From: DASUNP01 sp035249305
GTDB taxonomy: Bacteria; Acidobacteriota; Blastocatellia; UBA7656
Direction: 5' to 3'
Length of the DNA: 64,000 nt
Assembly (NCBI GenBank): GCA_035249305.1
Contig: DATFGQ010000114.1
Location: 39,018-103,017, forward strand
Shown here: positions 16,942-27,919 of the stretch, piece after piece
Layout: every line of letters starts with the position of its first letter
Numbering within the stretch: position 1 is the stretch's first letter
The notes under the pieces: model-generated
Told to the model about the DNA's origin: nothing
What the model saw: the letters and a program-made list of their open reading frames with translations, nothing else
Databases searched by the model: none
Translations under genes and position numbers: made by a program

Positions 16942-18888
16942 CTAGCCCCGCGGAAAATTCTCGAACCGGCTGACGACTTCGGGGTCGGGCTCAACGTCGG
17001 CTTCAAACCCGAAGACACGGGAATAAAAATAGAGCTCGCCGTCTAAAGATTTCTTTATGTTTTCCGCTTTGCGAAAGCCGTGCTGCTCGCCTTCGAACGG
17101 GACGTAGGCGACCGGAATGCCCTTCGCCTTCAGCGCCTCGTACATCATTTCGGATTGATTGGGCGGGACGACCTTGTCTTCTAACCCCTGGAACAGAATG
17201 ATCGGGCACGACAACCGCTCCGTGAAATGAATCGGGGACCGCTCTTTGTACAAGTCCTGGCGTTGCGGGTAGGGGCCGATCAGGTTCGTGTTGTAGCGCG
17301 ATTCGAACTTGTGGCAATCCTCTTCAAGCGCTTCGAGGTCGCTGATGCCGTAATAGCTCGCGCCCGCTTTGAACTCGTCTCTAAAGGTCAGCGCCGCAAG
17401 CGTCGTATAACCGCCCGCGCTGCCGCCTCGTATTATCAGCCTGTCGCCGTCGGCAAGCCCGCGCTCGACCAGGAAGCGCGCGCCGTTGACGCAATCATCC
17501 ACGTCGACTATGCCCCACTGCCCGTTGAGTCGCTCGCGGTAGGCGCGGCCGTAGCCCGTGCTCCCGCCGTAGTTCACGTCAAGCACGGCGATGCCGCGGC
17601 TCGTCCAGTATTGAATGCTCAGCTTGAGCGTCATCGTCGCCGCGCTCGTAGGCCCGCCGTGGCTCATCACTAAAAGCGGCGGGCGCTCGCCTTCGGGCGC
17701 GGTGAAATCGCGGTTCTTTGGCGCGTAATAAAAGCCATGCGCCGTCAGGTTGTTCTCGGTCGGGAACTCTATGGGCTCGGCTATCGACAGGTAATCTTCG
17801 TCAACCCGAATCTCCGTCGACCGCCTCAGCACGTCGAGCTTGCCCGAAGCAATGTCGAGGTGAACTATGGCGAGCGGGTCGGTCGGCGAGCCCCCGCAAA
17901 AGATCACGCGCCCGGCCCGCGCCCGCACGTTGTTTATCTCGGTGTACGGCGTTTCGATCCGGTCAAGCGCGCGACTCTTTGTGTCGAGGGCGGCCAGTCG
18001 CCACCTGCCCTCTTCGTTGAGTGCGCAGATGATTCGAGACGCCGACTCGAACGCGTAAGTCGACATGCGAAAGCCCCACTGCGGCGCGCCGAACTCGGCC
18101 TTCAACTCCGTGAGAGCTTCCGCGCGATCATCCTTCTGGCGGTAGAGATTCCACCAGCCCGTCCGGTCGGAGACGAAATAGAGCGCACCATCCGGCGACC
18201 ACTCGGGCTGAAAGATCGATTCGTTCTCTCCGCCCGCTACGAGCACGGGGCTTTCGAGCGAGCCGTCTTCATTCAAGCCCGCGACCCAGAGTTCCGTCCC
18301 CTCCCACGGCATGCGCGGGTGGTTCCACGTGAGCCAGCACAGCCGCTTGCCGTCCGGGCTTATCCGCGGCGTGGAATAAAAGTCGTTGCCGGAGACTATC
18401 ACTTCGCTCCGGCCAGTCTCCAGGCTAATCGCGACGAGCGTGTTGATGGCGTCGCGGCTCTCCGTGGTGTGATCTTCGCGCACCGCGATGATGCGGTCCC
18501 TGGCGCGGTCGATCACGCCGTCGGCGTAATACATCCGCTCGTCAATAGTCAGAGGCTCGGGCTGAGAGTCTCTCGTCTGTCGGTACAGGCGCTGGTCGAC
18601 GAAGTTTGAAAAGTAGACCGCGCCCTCGCTCACGATGTAAGCGCCGCCGCCGTATTCGTGGACCCGCGTGCGTGCGTTGAACCCTGGCGGCGTCACGTCG
18701 GAAGTATTTCCGTCCGCGGTCCGTCGCACGATCACGTTGCGCCCGCCTTCCGAGGGGCGAGACTCGATCCAGTAGATCTCTTCGCCGTCAATCGCGAGCT
18801 CGCCCAGCCCGACCGTGCCCGAAACGATCAGGTCGGACGTGACGGGCGACTTCCAAGAACCGTACGGGGACACTATCTTTTCACTCAT
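16942..18888 (-). CDS. S9 family prolyl oligopeptidase-like peptidase
   Basis: A 648-residue protein with an N-terminal beta-propeller (repeats such as SPDGKRLCWLTWNHPRMPWEG) and a C-terminal alpha/beta-hydrolase domain. The catalytic triad is readable: Ser490 in GGSAGG, Asp571 in LEDKV and His603 in GEQHGF. This is the acylaminoacyl-peptidase/dipeptidyl-peptidase type of S9 enzyme, which cleaves short peptides. There is no signal peptide, so it is probably cytosolic. The gene ends eight bases from the convergent WD40-TIR gene and lies downstream of a ChbG-like gene. Confidence 0.93.
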   Translation of the reverse strand: MSEKIVSPYGSWKSPVTSDLIVSGTVGLGELAIDGEEIYWIESRPSEGGRNVIVRRTADGNTSDVTPPGFNARTRVHEYGGGAYIVSEGAVYFSNFVDQRLYRQTRDSQPEPLTIDERMYYADGVIDRARDRIIAVREDHTTESRDAINTLVAISLETGRSEVIVSGNDFYSTPRISPDGKRLCWLTWNHPRMPWEGTELWVAGLNEDGSLESPVLVAGGENESIFQPEWSPDGALYFVSDRTGWWNLYRQKDDRAEALTELKAEFGAPQWGFRMSTYAFESASRIICALNEEGRWRLAALDTKSRALDRIETPYTEINNVRARAGRVIFCGGSPTDPLAIVHLDIASGKLDVLRRSTEIRVDEDYLSIAEPIEFPTENNLTAHGFYYAPKNRDFTAPEGERPPLLVMSHGGPTSAATMTLKLSIQYWTSRGIAVLDVNYGGSTGYGRAYRERLNGQWGIVDVDDCVNGARFLVERGLADGDRLIIRGGSAGGYTTLAALTFRDEFKAGASYYGISDLEALEEDCHKFESRYNTNLIGPYPQRQDLYKERSPIHFTERLSCPIILFQGLEDKVVPPNQSEMMYEALKAKGIPVAYVPFEGEQHGFRKAENIKKSLDGELYFYSRVFGFEADVEPDPEVVSRFENFPRG

Positions 18889-18906
18889 ATCGTTACCACC
18901 CGCGAT

Positions 18907-19872
18907 CTATTTGCTTTTGATCTCTTCTTTCTTTTCACCCCGCGCCTTGCGCTGCAAGTCCCGCAGCGCGCGGTAGCCGATCAGCTTCACGTTCTGAGTT
19001 TCGAGCAGTTGACGAATCTCCGTGTCGGTCGTGAAAAGCTCGTGCTCGGCTACGCGGTCGAACCACGATGCGGTGATGTGTTTGATCTCGTCGCCCGCAA
19101 GAGCCGCGTGTATGTAAAGCTCCGTCACTCCGGGCTTGAGGTCTTGCAGCATGCGTTTCCAGTATTTCTTAATTGGCTCGCCGACCTTCCGCCCGCCGTG
19201 GATCAAGTAGTCCGGATAAACTACGCCGTCCGCGTCGAGCTGCCCGCGCTGGTGACCGCCGCCGCCGGCCGCCAGCACCTCTTGCGACCCCATCCTCAGC
19301 GGCAGGTCGAACTCTTTGGCAAGCCTGCGATAGACCTGAAAGTAACGATCGTCGTATTGCAGCGCGCCCATGTGCGAATCAAGGTGCGTCACGTCGACGC
19401 CCGCCGCGAGGGCTTTCTGAATCTGCGCGCGGGCCTCGATGTAGGCCTGCTCGGGCGACGAGTTCTTATAAACGCTCGCGATGTCGGGCCAGAGATAGCC
19501 TTGCGGGTCGACGAGCCCCGGCACTTCTGTTTTGCTCGCGACAGGCCCCCACTTGTAGTTCTTCCACTCGCTCGTATGCGCCAGGTGCAGTCCGAAATCT
19601 GATTGAGGCTTCGCCTTAGCGTAGGCCGCGATCTCGGGGAACCAGGGGCACGGGACCATTATCGTCGCCGAAGTCGCGAGCCCGTTTTCGAACGCGTCTA
19701 TCGCGGCGGCGTTCGCGGCGTGAGAGCCGCCCACGTCGTCGACGTTTATGATCAACAGCTTGTCCGTCGCCTTGAAGCCTAACCGCTCGGCCAGCGTCGG
19801 CTTCGCGTTCGACTGCGCGAGGAGCAGAGTCGGGAAGATTAATAAGAGTGTCGTCGATAAGATTATTTTCAT
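18907..19872 (-). CDS. secreted ChbG/YdjC-family carbohydrate deacetylase
   Basis: I choose the ATG preceded by GGAGGT, giving a signal peptide (MKII, hydrophobic core, LLAQSNA) and 321 residues. The YdjC fold is indicated by LIINVDDVGGSHAANAA (metal Asp pair), FGLHLAHTSEW (His) and VTHLDSHMGAL (His). Family members deacetylate N-acetylated oligosaccharides such as chitobiose, using a divalent metal. A C-terminal run of charged residues ends the protein. An in-frame extension to 19959 has no ribosome site. It lies between S9 peptidase and radical SAM genes on the same strand. Confidence 0.88.
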   Translation of the reverse strand: MKIILSTTLLLIFPTLLLAQSNAKPTLAERLGFKATDKLLIINVDDVGGSHAANAAAIDAFENGLATSATIMVPCPWFPEIAAYAKAKPQSDFGLHLAHTSEWKNYKWGPVASKTEVPGLVDPQGYLWPDIASVYKNSSPEQAYIEARAQIQKALAAGVDVTHLDSHMGALQYDDRYFQVYRRLAKEFDLPLRMGSQEVLAAGGGGHQRGQLDADGVVYPDYLIHGGRKVGEPIKKYWKRMLQDLKPGVTELYIHAALAGDEIKHITASWFDRVAEHELFTTDTEIRQLLETQNVKLIGYRALRDLQRKARGEKKEEIKSK

Positions 19873-19950
19873 AGCGATACCTCCAGCCTTTTGCAGTACG
19901 TCATAAGGCGATGCGAGCAGATTCACTTTAATATAATGCGGTCGTGCTCG

Positions 19951-19990
19951 ACAAAACAAAGGCCGCCGGGCGTTACTCCGGCGGCCTCCC
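19951..19990 (-). terminator. intrinsic terminator after the Tes-like gene
   Basis: On the minus strand AGGCCGCCGG (19987-19978) pairs with 19969-19960 across an eight-base loop and is followed by TTTGTTTTG. It lies about 25 bases beyond the stop of the Tes-like radical SAM gene, the expected place for a rho-independent terminator. Confidence 0.75.
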
Positions 19991-20013
19991 TTGTCAATAA
20001 CCAGCGGCGCAGA

Positions 20014-22107
<2,094 letters not shown>

Positions 22108-22243
22108 ATTTATCATCTCCTCGAAAGTCGCGAAGCTCGCACGCAAATCCCACCAGCTCCGCATCCGTCTCTTTATTTAAGCCTGCTTGTGAGCCGGAGG
22201 CTGAAATTAATATCGAGCATCATGCTCGCCCCCGGCCGAATCT

Positions 22244-23266
22244 CTATTCCGTCTGTTCGATCTGGTGAAGCCGTATGGCCTGCACGGCCTCGCGCCGCAC
22301 CGCGCCCTTGACGCCGAGCGTCTGCTGGTCGCGCCAGTTGTCGAAGGCCGCGACCTGATTGACGCACGCGACGGTGCAGTAATCGGCGCATGCCTTCGGC
22401 GTCAAATACTCGCGCCGCATGTCTTCGCGCGTGTAGTCGGCAAGCGGCACACCTGGGTAGCCGCGCTGCTGCGAGCAGTAGTGGACCAGCCCGTCTTCGC
22501 AGATGTAGAGGTAGCGCGCGCCCGCGCGGCACCGCCAGTCGTTCGGCTTGCCGTCGACTAGGTTTCGCTGGAACCCGTTGACCCGCGTGTAGCCCCTCTT
22601 GGCGAGCTTCTTCATCTTGAAATAGACATCGCGCTCAAGGCCCGCCAGCGGCTTGAGCGTCCCCATCCCGTCGTGTATGACGCCGACCGAGCTCGAAAAC
22701 CCAAGCTCGACCGCCCGGCGGCCGATCTGGAGCGCGTCGGTCGGGTGCTTGACGCCGCCGCCTATCACAGAATTGATGTTGACCTTGAACTCGGCAAGCT
22801 CCGACAGCCAGACCAGCTTCTTGTCCAACACCTTGAGGCTCTTTTTAGAGACCTCGTCCGGCTTCACGTTATCGATGCTGATCTGTAGGTGGAGCAACCC
22901 TGTCTTGTTGAGGCTCTTGATCCGCTCTCGCGTCAGCAGGTACCCGTTCGTTATCAGCGTCGCGATCGCGCCATGTCGGCGGATGCGCCGGATGATCTGC
23001 TCAAGGTCCGGGTGCAGGAGCGGCTCGCCGCCGCTGATCGTGATCGCCGTCGTCCCCAACTCTGCCAGCTTGTCTATGCGGCGAAACATCTCCTCCGTAG
23101 CTACGGGCTTCGACGTGTCATCGTATTCATTGCAATAGGCGCAGGCCAGATTGCAACGGCGCATGGGAATTATGTGCGCGAGGATGGGGTGCTTTGTCGA
23201 CGTGAGCCCTTTCGCAAGGAATTTGAATTCGTTGTAGTAGATTCTCAGCTTGCTCGTAGTTTTCAT
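22244..23266 (-). CDS. radical SAM / SPASM-like protein
   Basis: The start is the ATG of MKTTSKLRIYY; an upstream TTG at 23287 has no better site. The 340-residue product has the radical SAM triad CNLACAYC (C38, C42, C45) and SGGEP (78-82). Six further Cys (C246, C256, C264, C293, C297, C301) are arranged like a SPASM or twitch domain holding auxiliary Fe-S clusters. The cyclophane or peptide partner usual for SPASM enzymes is not seen nearby. It precedes the Tes-like gene with 136 bases between, so the two are probably cotranscribed and may work on the same lipid pathway. The function is not assigned. Confidence 0.85.
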   Translation of the reverse strand: MKTTSKLRIYYNEFKFLAKGLTSTKHPILAHIIPMRRCNLACAYCNEYDDTSKPVATEEMFRRIDKLAELGTTAITISGGEPLLHPDLEQIIRRIRRHGAIATLITNGYLLTRERIKSLNKTGLLHLQISIDNVKPDEVSKKSLKVLDKKLVWLSELAEFKVNINSVIGGGVKHPTDALQIGRRAVELGFSSSVGVIHDGMGTLKPLAGLERDVYFKMKKLAKRGYTRVNGFQRNLVDGKPNDWRCRAGARYLYICEDGLVHYCSQQRGYPGVPLADYTREDMRREYLTPKACADYCTVACVNQVAAFDNWRDQQTLGVKGAVRREAVQAIRLHQIEQTE

Positions 23267-23668
23267 ATTGTTACGCGTAATGAACAAACACCTTGCAAAA
23301 TACAGAGAGGATACTTCTGCTCAGGTACTGTTTAACTCACAGCAATTAACATACCCTGAAGGGGTCCCCGCCAGTTTTCTCTCAAGCCCAATGAAAGCAA
23401 CAGATAAAGAAAAGCGTCTACCTGACCGCCCGTCGCCCAAGTTCGAAAAAATCTGCTTTTGACACAGACGCGCGGCGGGTAAAGAATTAAGTCCGGACTA
23501 AATGACTCAGGGCGAGCCAGGATGACCTTGAATCAGTCATTTTGACTCGACCCCCCGCCGACGGGAGGCGACAGATGAAGTATTTCAACGAGCCGGTTTC
23601 TGCAAAGTGGTTAAAATAATGTATTTGTGGCGGGAATGTCAAACCGAATTGCGAAAAAAGCTCTTACC
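23267..23668. other. intergenic, 402 bases, palindrome only
   Basis: No convincing coding sequence is seen. An eight-base inverted repeat (AAATGACT at 23500-23507, AGTCATTT at 23535-23542) could form part of a terminator for the CocE-like gene or a leader hairpin for the radical SAM operon. I see no clear promoter hexamers. Confidence 0.5.
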
Positions 23669-25567
23669 TCAAGGTAGATTCTCGATCACAGAGACGGCTA
23701 CATGCGAGCTCAGTCGCTTCGAGCGATATATCATCTGCGTCGCTTTTCTGAAGTCAGATTCGCTTGCTTTGTAGATGTCTGTGAAGACCTGCGGATTGCG
23801 GTCTATGACAGGAAACCACGAGCTCTGCACCTGAACCATGATGCGGTGGCCCTTGAGGAAGCGGTGGTTTTTGTCGCGCAGGTCTATCTCGATCAAGTCC
23901 GGCTGATTGGGCGTCATAGGCTCGGGCTTCGAATAGCTGCGGCGATACTTCGCGCGAAAGACTTCGCCCGAAAGCAGCATCTGAAAATGGCCCATGCGCA
24001 CGCCGGCCGGGTTCGGGCTGTTGTCGGGCGCGTCGCCGGGATAGACGTCGATCAGTTTTACGACGAAGTCGGAATCGGTCCCCGTGGTCGAGGCGAAGAG
24101 CTTGGCGATGATGTGGCCCGAGATAGTAACGTCTTCGCTCAGCTCGTCCGTCTCGTAAACAAGCACGTCCGGCCGCCTGGCGGCGAAGCGCTGGTCCTCG
24201 ACCATCCAGAGGTGGCCTTGCGTAAAGCGAGTCTCGCTTGTGAAAGGCACAGGCTTAGCCGGGTCGCTGACGTAAGAATCGAACCCCGTCCGGTCATCTT
24301 CGGTCGGCGCGGTGAAAGAGAGCTTGCCGCCCGCGCGGAAATAGAGCCGCTTTTCAACAGTCTTGTCGCGCGGGGGCCAGTGGTCATACGACCTCCACTT
24401 GTTCGACCCCGTCTCGTACATAAGCGCTTCAGGCAGCTTCAGCTCGCCTTTGTCTTTGAGGTAGTAGAGGAAGAACGGGAACTGAACCTGCCGGCGGAAA
24501 TAGATTGCCGGCTCGCCCGCGAAGCGAACGTCGCCGAGCGAGTTGCCATCCGGATGGCTGTTCCATCCGCCGTGGCTGAACGGCCCCGCCACCAGTATGC
24601 TCTTGTTGTTGGGCGTCGTCTTTTCAATCTGCTGATAGATTTCCAGCGGGCCGTAGAAGTCTTCGGCGTCGAACCATCCCGCGACATGTAAGACGGGCAC
24701 GGTGATCCCCTTGAGGTACGGGAGAAAATTCTGCCGCCGCCAGTACTCGTCATAGTCCGGATGCTCCATGTAGCTGTTCCACTCCGGCACCTGATTGAGA
24801 AAGTACTTCTTGTTGGCGTTGGCAACCGGCCCGAGGTCGAGAAAGAATTTGTAGCCATCGGGTGTGCCCGGATTGAACCGCTCCCCGCTGGTCTCGGAAG
24901 GCCCTTTGCGAATGCGTGCGTTGCCGGCCAGCCAACTGAAGGTATAGGTGAGGCGGAACGCGCCGTTGTGATGGAAGTCGTCGCCTAGGAACATGTCGAC
25001 GGGCGAAGCCTGCGGCGAGGCGGCTTTCAGCGCCGGGTGCGCGTCGATCATGCCCATCACGGTTTGAAACGCGGGATACGAGATCCCCCAAAGCCCAGCG
25101 CGGCCGTTGTTGTTAGGAATGTTTTTCAACAACCACTCGATCGTGTCGTAGGTGTCTGTGCTTTCGTCCGTCTGGTTCGCGGTCTTACTCGGCGTGAAAG
25201 GCCGCATCACTGTGAACTCGCCTTCAGATTTGAATTTCCCGCGCACGTCCTGGAAGACGAAGATGAAACCCTCTTGCTCGAACTCGGATGAGTGCGGCGA
25301 CGGGCCGAGAAAGCGGCGGTAGGCGTCCGCGCCATAAGGAGCCGTGCCATAGGGCGTGCGCAGGATCAGGAACGGAAGCTTTTCGGTTGAGCGGCGCGGC
25401 GTGTAGACCGTCGTGTGGAGCTTGACGCCGTCGCGCATCGGCACATCGTATTCGGCCTTCTGGTAATTGGCTTTGACATCGTATTGTTGCTGCGCGAGCG
25501 CTGATGTGGCGAGCAACAGCGCGGCGCACGCGACGAGAGCGAAACGAGCCGGCGTCTTAATCTTCAT
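23669..25567 (-). CDS. secreted CocE/NonD-family hydrolase
   Basis: This 632-residue protein has a clear signal peptide (MKIKTPARF, hydrophobic core, cut near ALAQQ). The mature part is the Peptidase S15/CocE type: VPMRDGVKLHTTVYTP, LRTPYG, FQDVRGKFKSEGEF, the nucleophile Ser163 in GLWGISYPAF, and the C-terminal jelly-roll domain from about 400 (VLVYETDELSEDVTISG). Family members hydrolyse acyl or aminoacyl esters and amides and include cocaine esterase. No operon partner is obvious, though an S8 protease gene follows upstream in the same direction. Confidence 0.92.
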   Translation of the reverse strand: MKIKTPARFALVACAALLLATSALAQQQYDVKANYQKAEYDVPMRDGVKLHTTVYTPRRSTEKLPFLILRTPYGTAPYGADAYRRFLGPSPHSSEFEQEGFIFVFQDVRGKFKSEGEFTVMRPFTPSKTANQTDESTDTYDTIEWLLKNIPNNNGRAGLWGISYPAFQTVMGMIDAHPALKAASPQASPVDMFLGDDFHHNGAFRLTYTFSWLAGNARIRKGPSETSGERFNPGTPDGYKFFLDLGPVANANKKYFLNQVPEWNSYMEHPDYDEYWRRQNFLPYLKGITVPVLHVAGWFDAEDFYGPLEIYQQIEKTTPNNKSILVAGPFSHGGWNSHPDGNSLGDVRFAGEPAIYFRRQVQFPFFLYYLKDKGELKLPEALMYETGSNKWRSYDHWPPRDKTVEKRLYFRAGGKLSFTAPTEDDRTGFDSYVSDPAKPVPFTSETRFTQGHLWMVEDQRFAARRPDVLVYETDELSEDVTISGHIIAKLFASTTGTDSDFVVKLIDVYPGDAPDNSPNPAGVRMGHFQMLLSGEVFRAKYRRSYSKPEPMTPNQPDLIEIDLRDKNHRFLKGHRIMVQVQSSWFPVIDRNPQVFTDIYKASESDFRKATQMIYRSKRLSSHVAVSVIENLP

Positions 25568-25675
25568 TATGCCCTCCTGAGCTTACGGAGATTATAACCT
25601 ACAAATAGAAAATGGCTCAGGGCCGTTGGATGAGACAGCTCATTTGGAGTGCGGTGACTTGTCACCGCTTTTGAG

Positions 25676-27703
25676 TTAGCAAAACGCGGCTTGTTGACAT
25701 ACTTGATTTATTCGTTCGCTCACGCGCCCGCGCGGAACTCGCCCGTCGAGCAATTCGACGCGCCTTATGCTCGTCACGGGGATGAGCGCGGGCGGGAGCG
25801 TGTGCGCGGACGCGTCGTCGATGAAATGAAGCCTGGCAAACCCGGAACGAGACTCGACCTCGCCGAGATAGATTCCGTCTACTAACAAGTGATAAGCGGG
25901 GCCGGTCGTTAAGCCTTCAAGCTCGATCGTGAGCGCCTGGCGCGCGCCATCGATCTTCACACTCGCCCTGCCCGCGGCCTGCAAGAGAATCCCGGTCGAG
26001 ATCAACCGCGTCACTTTTTCTAAGAACCGGCGCGGGGGCTCTGTGCCCGCGCCGTCGGACAGAAAATCGCCCTGCAATATCACGCGCCCGAGATTGTCTT
26101 CGAGCTGGACGTGGCGAATACCTGTAACGGGGTTGAGCGCGCCCGCGACCGGCAGAAAGCCCGCGTCCGTCGAAAACTTGAACCTGAGGCTGCCGAGCGG
26201 ATCGGCAAAACCTTCGGCGACCGTCTGTCCGTCGACTACGAGCCTGTGCGAAGTGCGAACGCTAAGACGCGCGGCCTCGACGAAGAACTCTTGCTTTGCG
26301 CCCGCGACCGTCGCGGTAGCCTTCCCCCTCGCCTCGACGCGGTCGGCCGCCGCCGTCAATTCAGTCTGCCTGTGAAGGTCATAAACCGGCCTGGCATCGG
26401 GCTCGGTCGTCAGATTGCGCAGCGCGGCAAGCGGGTCTATGCGACCACGCCCGAGCTTATCGGCGTAACCCGGATTGAGCGGATCGATATCGACTGCCGT
26501 AGCCTCTATAGTTCGCTTCACCTCCCTGTGCGTAGGGTCGAACGACACGATGAGCGCGGCTTCGGCCGAGACGAAAGGCGCGGCGAAGCTCGTCCCGCTC
26601 CACGCGGCGTAGCCTCCGTCGGGGTATGCGCTTATCAAGCGCGTGCCGGGCGCGGTGACATCTACGTGCGGGCCGAAGTTCGAGAAGCGCGCCTTCGTGC
26701 CTTCCAGGTTGACGGCGGCCACGGCCATGACTTCAGCCGAGCTTGAAGGGAACTGAGGGTGCTCGCCGTCGTTGTCGTTGCCGACCGCGGCAACGAGAGT
26801 GATGCCGCGCTCGCGCGCATCTTTGATAGCCTCTTTCAACAGCTCAGACTCTACGGGCGAGCCCAGGCTGAGGTTGATGACATCGGCGCCGTGGTCCGCG
26901 GCATACTTGACCGCGGCGGCGACGGTGAAGGCGTCGCCAAGCCCGTTCGCCCCGAACGCGCGAATGGGAAGCATGCGGCTTTCGGGCGCGAGCATCGCGA
27001 CCAGGCCCGCGATGAAAGTGCCATGACCGGCGACCGTCTCGTTGGGATTGCCGGCCGTTTCCGCGGGGTCGTTGTCGTTCCCAACGAAATCCCACCCGCG
27101 AAAATCGTCTACGAGCCCGTCGGCGTCGTTATCTATTCGGTTGCCTTCGATATCCTTGTTGCGGCGATCATCTCTCCACAACCTTGAGACGAGATAGGGG
27201 TGCGTGCGATCTACGCCCGTGTCTATGATCGCGACGAGTGCGCCTTCGCCGCGCGAGCGGAGGCGAACCTCTTCCAGCTTCAAGAGATCGAACAAGGCTT
27301 GCTGCGACTGGTAATCGACGAGCGACAGACCGGGCCGCGCAAAGCCTTCGGGGAACCCCTGCGTAGATCGACCGAAGAGGTTTGTGGGACTGGTCACGAC
27401 CGCGTTGAGCGAAGCGCTCAATACGTCTTTATCCTTCTTGAGCCGCTTGAGCCACTTGCTCTCTTTTTTGCCCGAGGGGACCGAGAGGCGGTAGAAGTTC
27501 GTCCCGTAAATCCATTGCGTGGTAGTCGTGCGGTGGCGCGCGTTGACGGCCTCTATCGAAGCGCCCGGCTCGATCTCAACGACTATCTCGCCGCGGCGAT
27601 ACTCCCGCGCGTCGGGCGGCGCGGGCGCGTTCGAGTCGAGCGAAACGCGCGCCGTCGCCACGAGCATTATGACGAGAACCAACGCCACCTTCATCAGCTT
27701 CAT
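25676..27703 (-). CDS. secreted S8 (subtilisin-like) serine protease
   Basis: The start is the ATG after GGGAGGATCTT; the frame to 27826 runs through repeats. The 675-residue protein has a signal peptide (1-20), a propeptide-like I9 domain (about 30-105) and the catalytic triad Asp161 (AIIDTGVD), His227 (AGHGTFIAG) and Ser372 (GTSFAAP). The oxyanion Asn falls in AAVGNDNDGEHP. After the catalytic domain, about 250 residues with two related beta-rich segments (SVRTSHRLVVDGQ..., AYHLLVDGIYLG) form a repeat domain I do not recognise. It is probably exported and self-processed. Confidence 0.92.
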   Translation of the reverse strand: MKLMKVALVLVIMLVATARVSLDSNAPAPPDAREYRRGEIVVEIEPGASIEAVNARHRTTTTQWIYGTNFYRLSVPSGKKESKWLKRLKKDKDVLSASLNAVVTSPTNLFGRSTQGFPEGFARPGLSLVDYQSQQALFDLLKLEEVRLRSRGEGALVAIIDTGVDRTHPYLVSRLWRDDRRNKDIEGNRIDNDADGLVDDFRGWDFVGNDNDPAETAGNPNETVAGHGTFIAGLVAMLAPESRMLPIRAFGANGLGDAFTVAAAVKYAADHGADVINLSLGSPVESELLKEAIKDARERGITLVAAVGNDNDGEHPQFPSSSAEVMAVAAVNLEGTKARFSNFGPHVDVTAPGTRLISAYPDGGYAAWSGTSFAAPFVSAEAALIVSFDPTHREVKRTIEATAVDIDPLNPGYADKLGRGRIDPLAALRNLTTEPDARPVYDLHRQTELTAAADRVEARGKATATVAGAKQEFFVEAARLSVRTSHRLVVDGQTVAEGFADPLGSLRFKFSTDAGFLPVAGALNPVTGIRHVQLEDNLGRVILQGDFLSDGAGTEPPRRFLEKVTRLISTGILLQAAGRASVKIDGARQALTIELEGLTTGPAYHLLVDGIYLGEVESRSGFARLHFIDDASAHTLPPALIPVTSIRRVELLDGRVPRGRVSERINQVCQQAAFC

Positions 27704-27715
27704 AAGATCCTCCCA

Positions 27716-27739
27716 AGTCCTGAGTGCTGAGTCCTGAGT
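27716..27739. repeat. 24-nt dispersed repeat, second copy
   Basis: The sequence is identical to the arm at 10222-10245 and in the same orientation. It sits 12 bases upstream of the S8 protease start, as the first copy sits ten bases upstream of bshA. A partial inverted copy (AGTCAGCACTCAGCACTCA) lies at 27904-27922. Confidence 0.85.
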
Positions 27740-27745
27740 CTGAAA

Positions 27746-27889
27746 AGCCCCGCAGGGGCTCAATGTTTGTAGAATGCCGCCGCAAGCGTCGGCCAACCCC
27801 GTAGGGGTTGTATGTTTGATATTCAACCCCTACGGAGTTGGATTGTATTTGCGCGATACTTCTACAAACATCCGGCTCCTACGGAGCCG
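27746..27889. repeat. array of short trinucleotide-loop hairpins
   Basis: The array holds AGCCCC-GCA-GGGGCT (27746-27760), AACCCC-GTA-GGGGTT (27795-27809), an imperfect CAACCCC-TAC-GGAGTTG near 27829, and CGGCTCC-TAC-GGAGCCG (27873-27889). They are spaced by AT-richer linkers sharing TGTTTG-like words. No coding sequence is seen. A similar array lies at 54061-54288. Confidence 0.8.
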
Positions 27890-27919
27890 AGTAGCTTGCT
27901 ATTAGTCAGCACTCAGCAC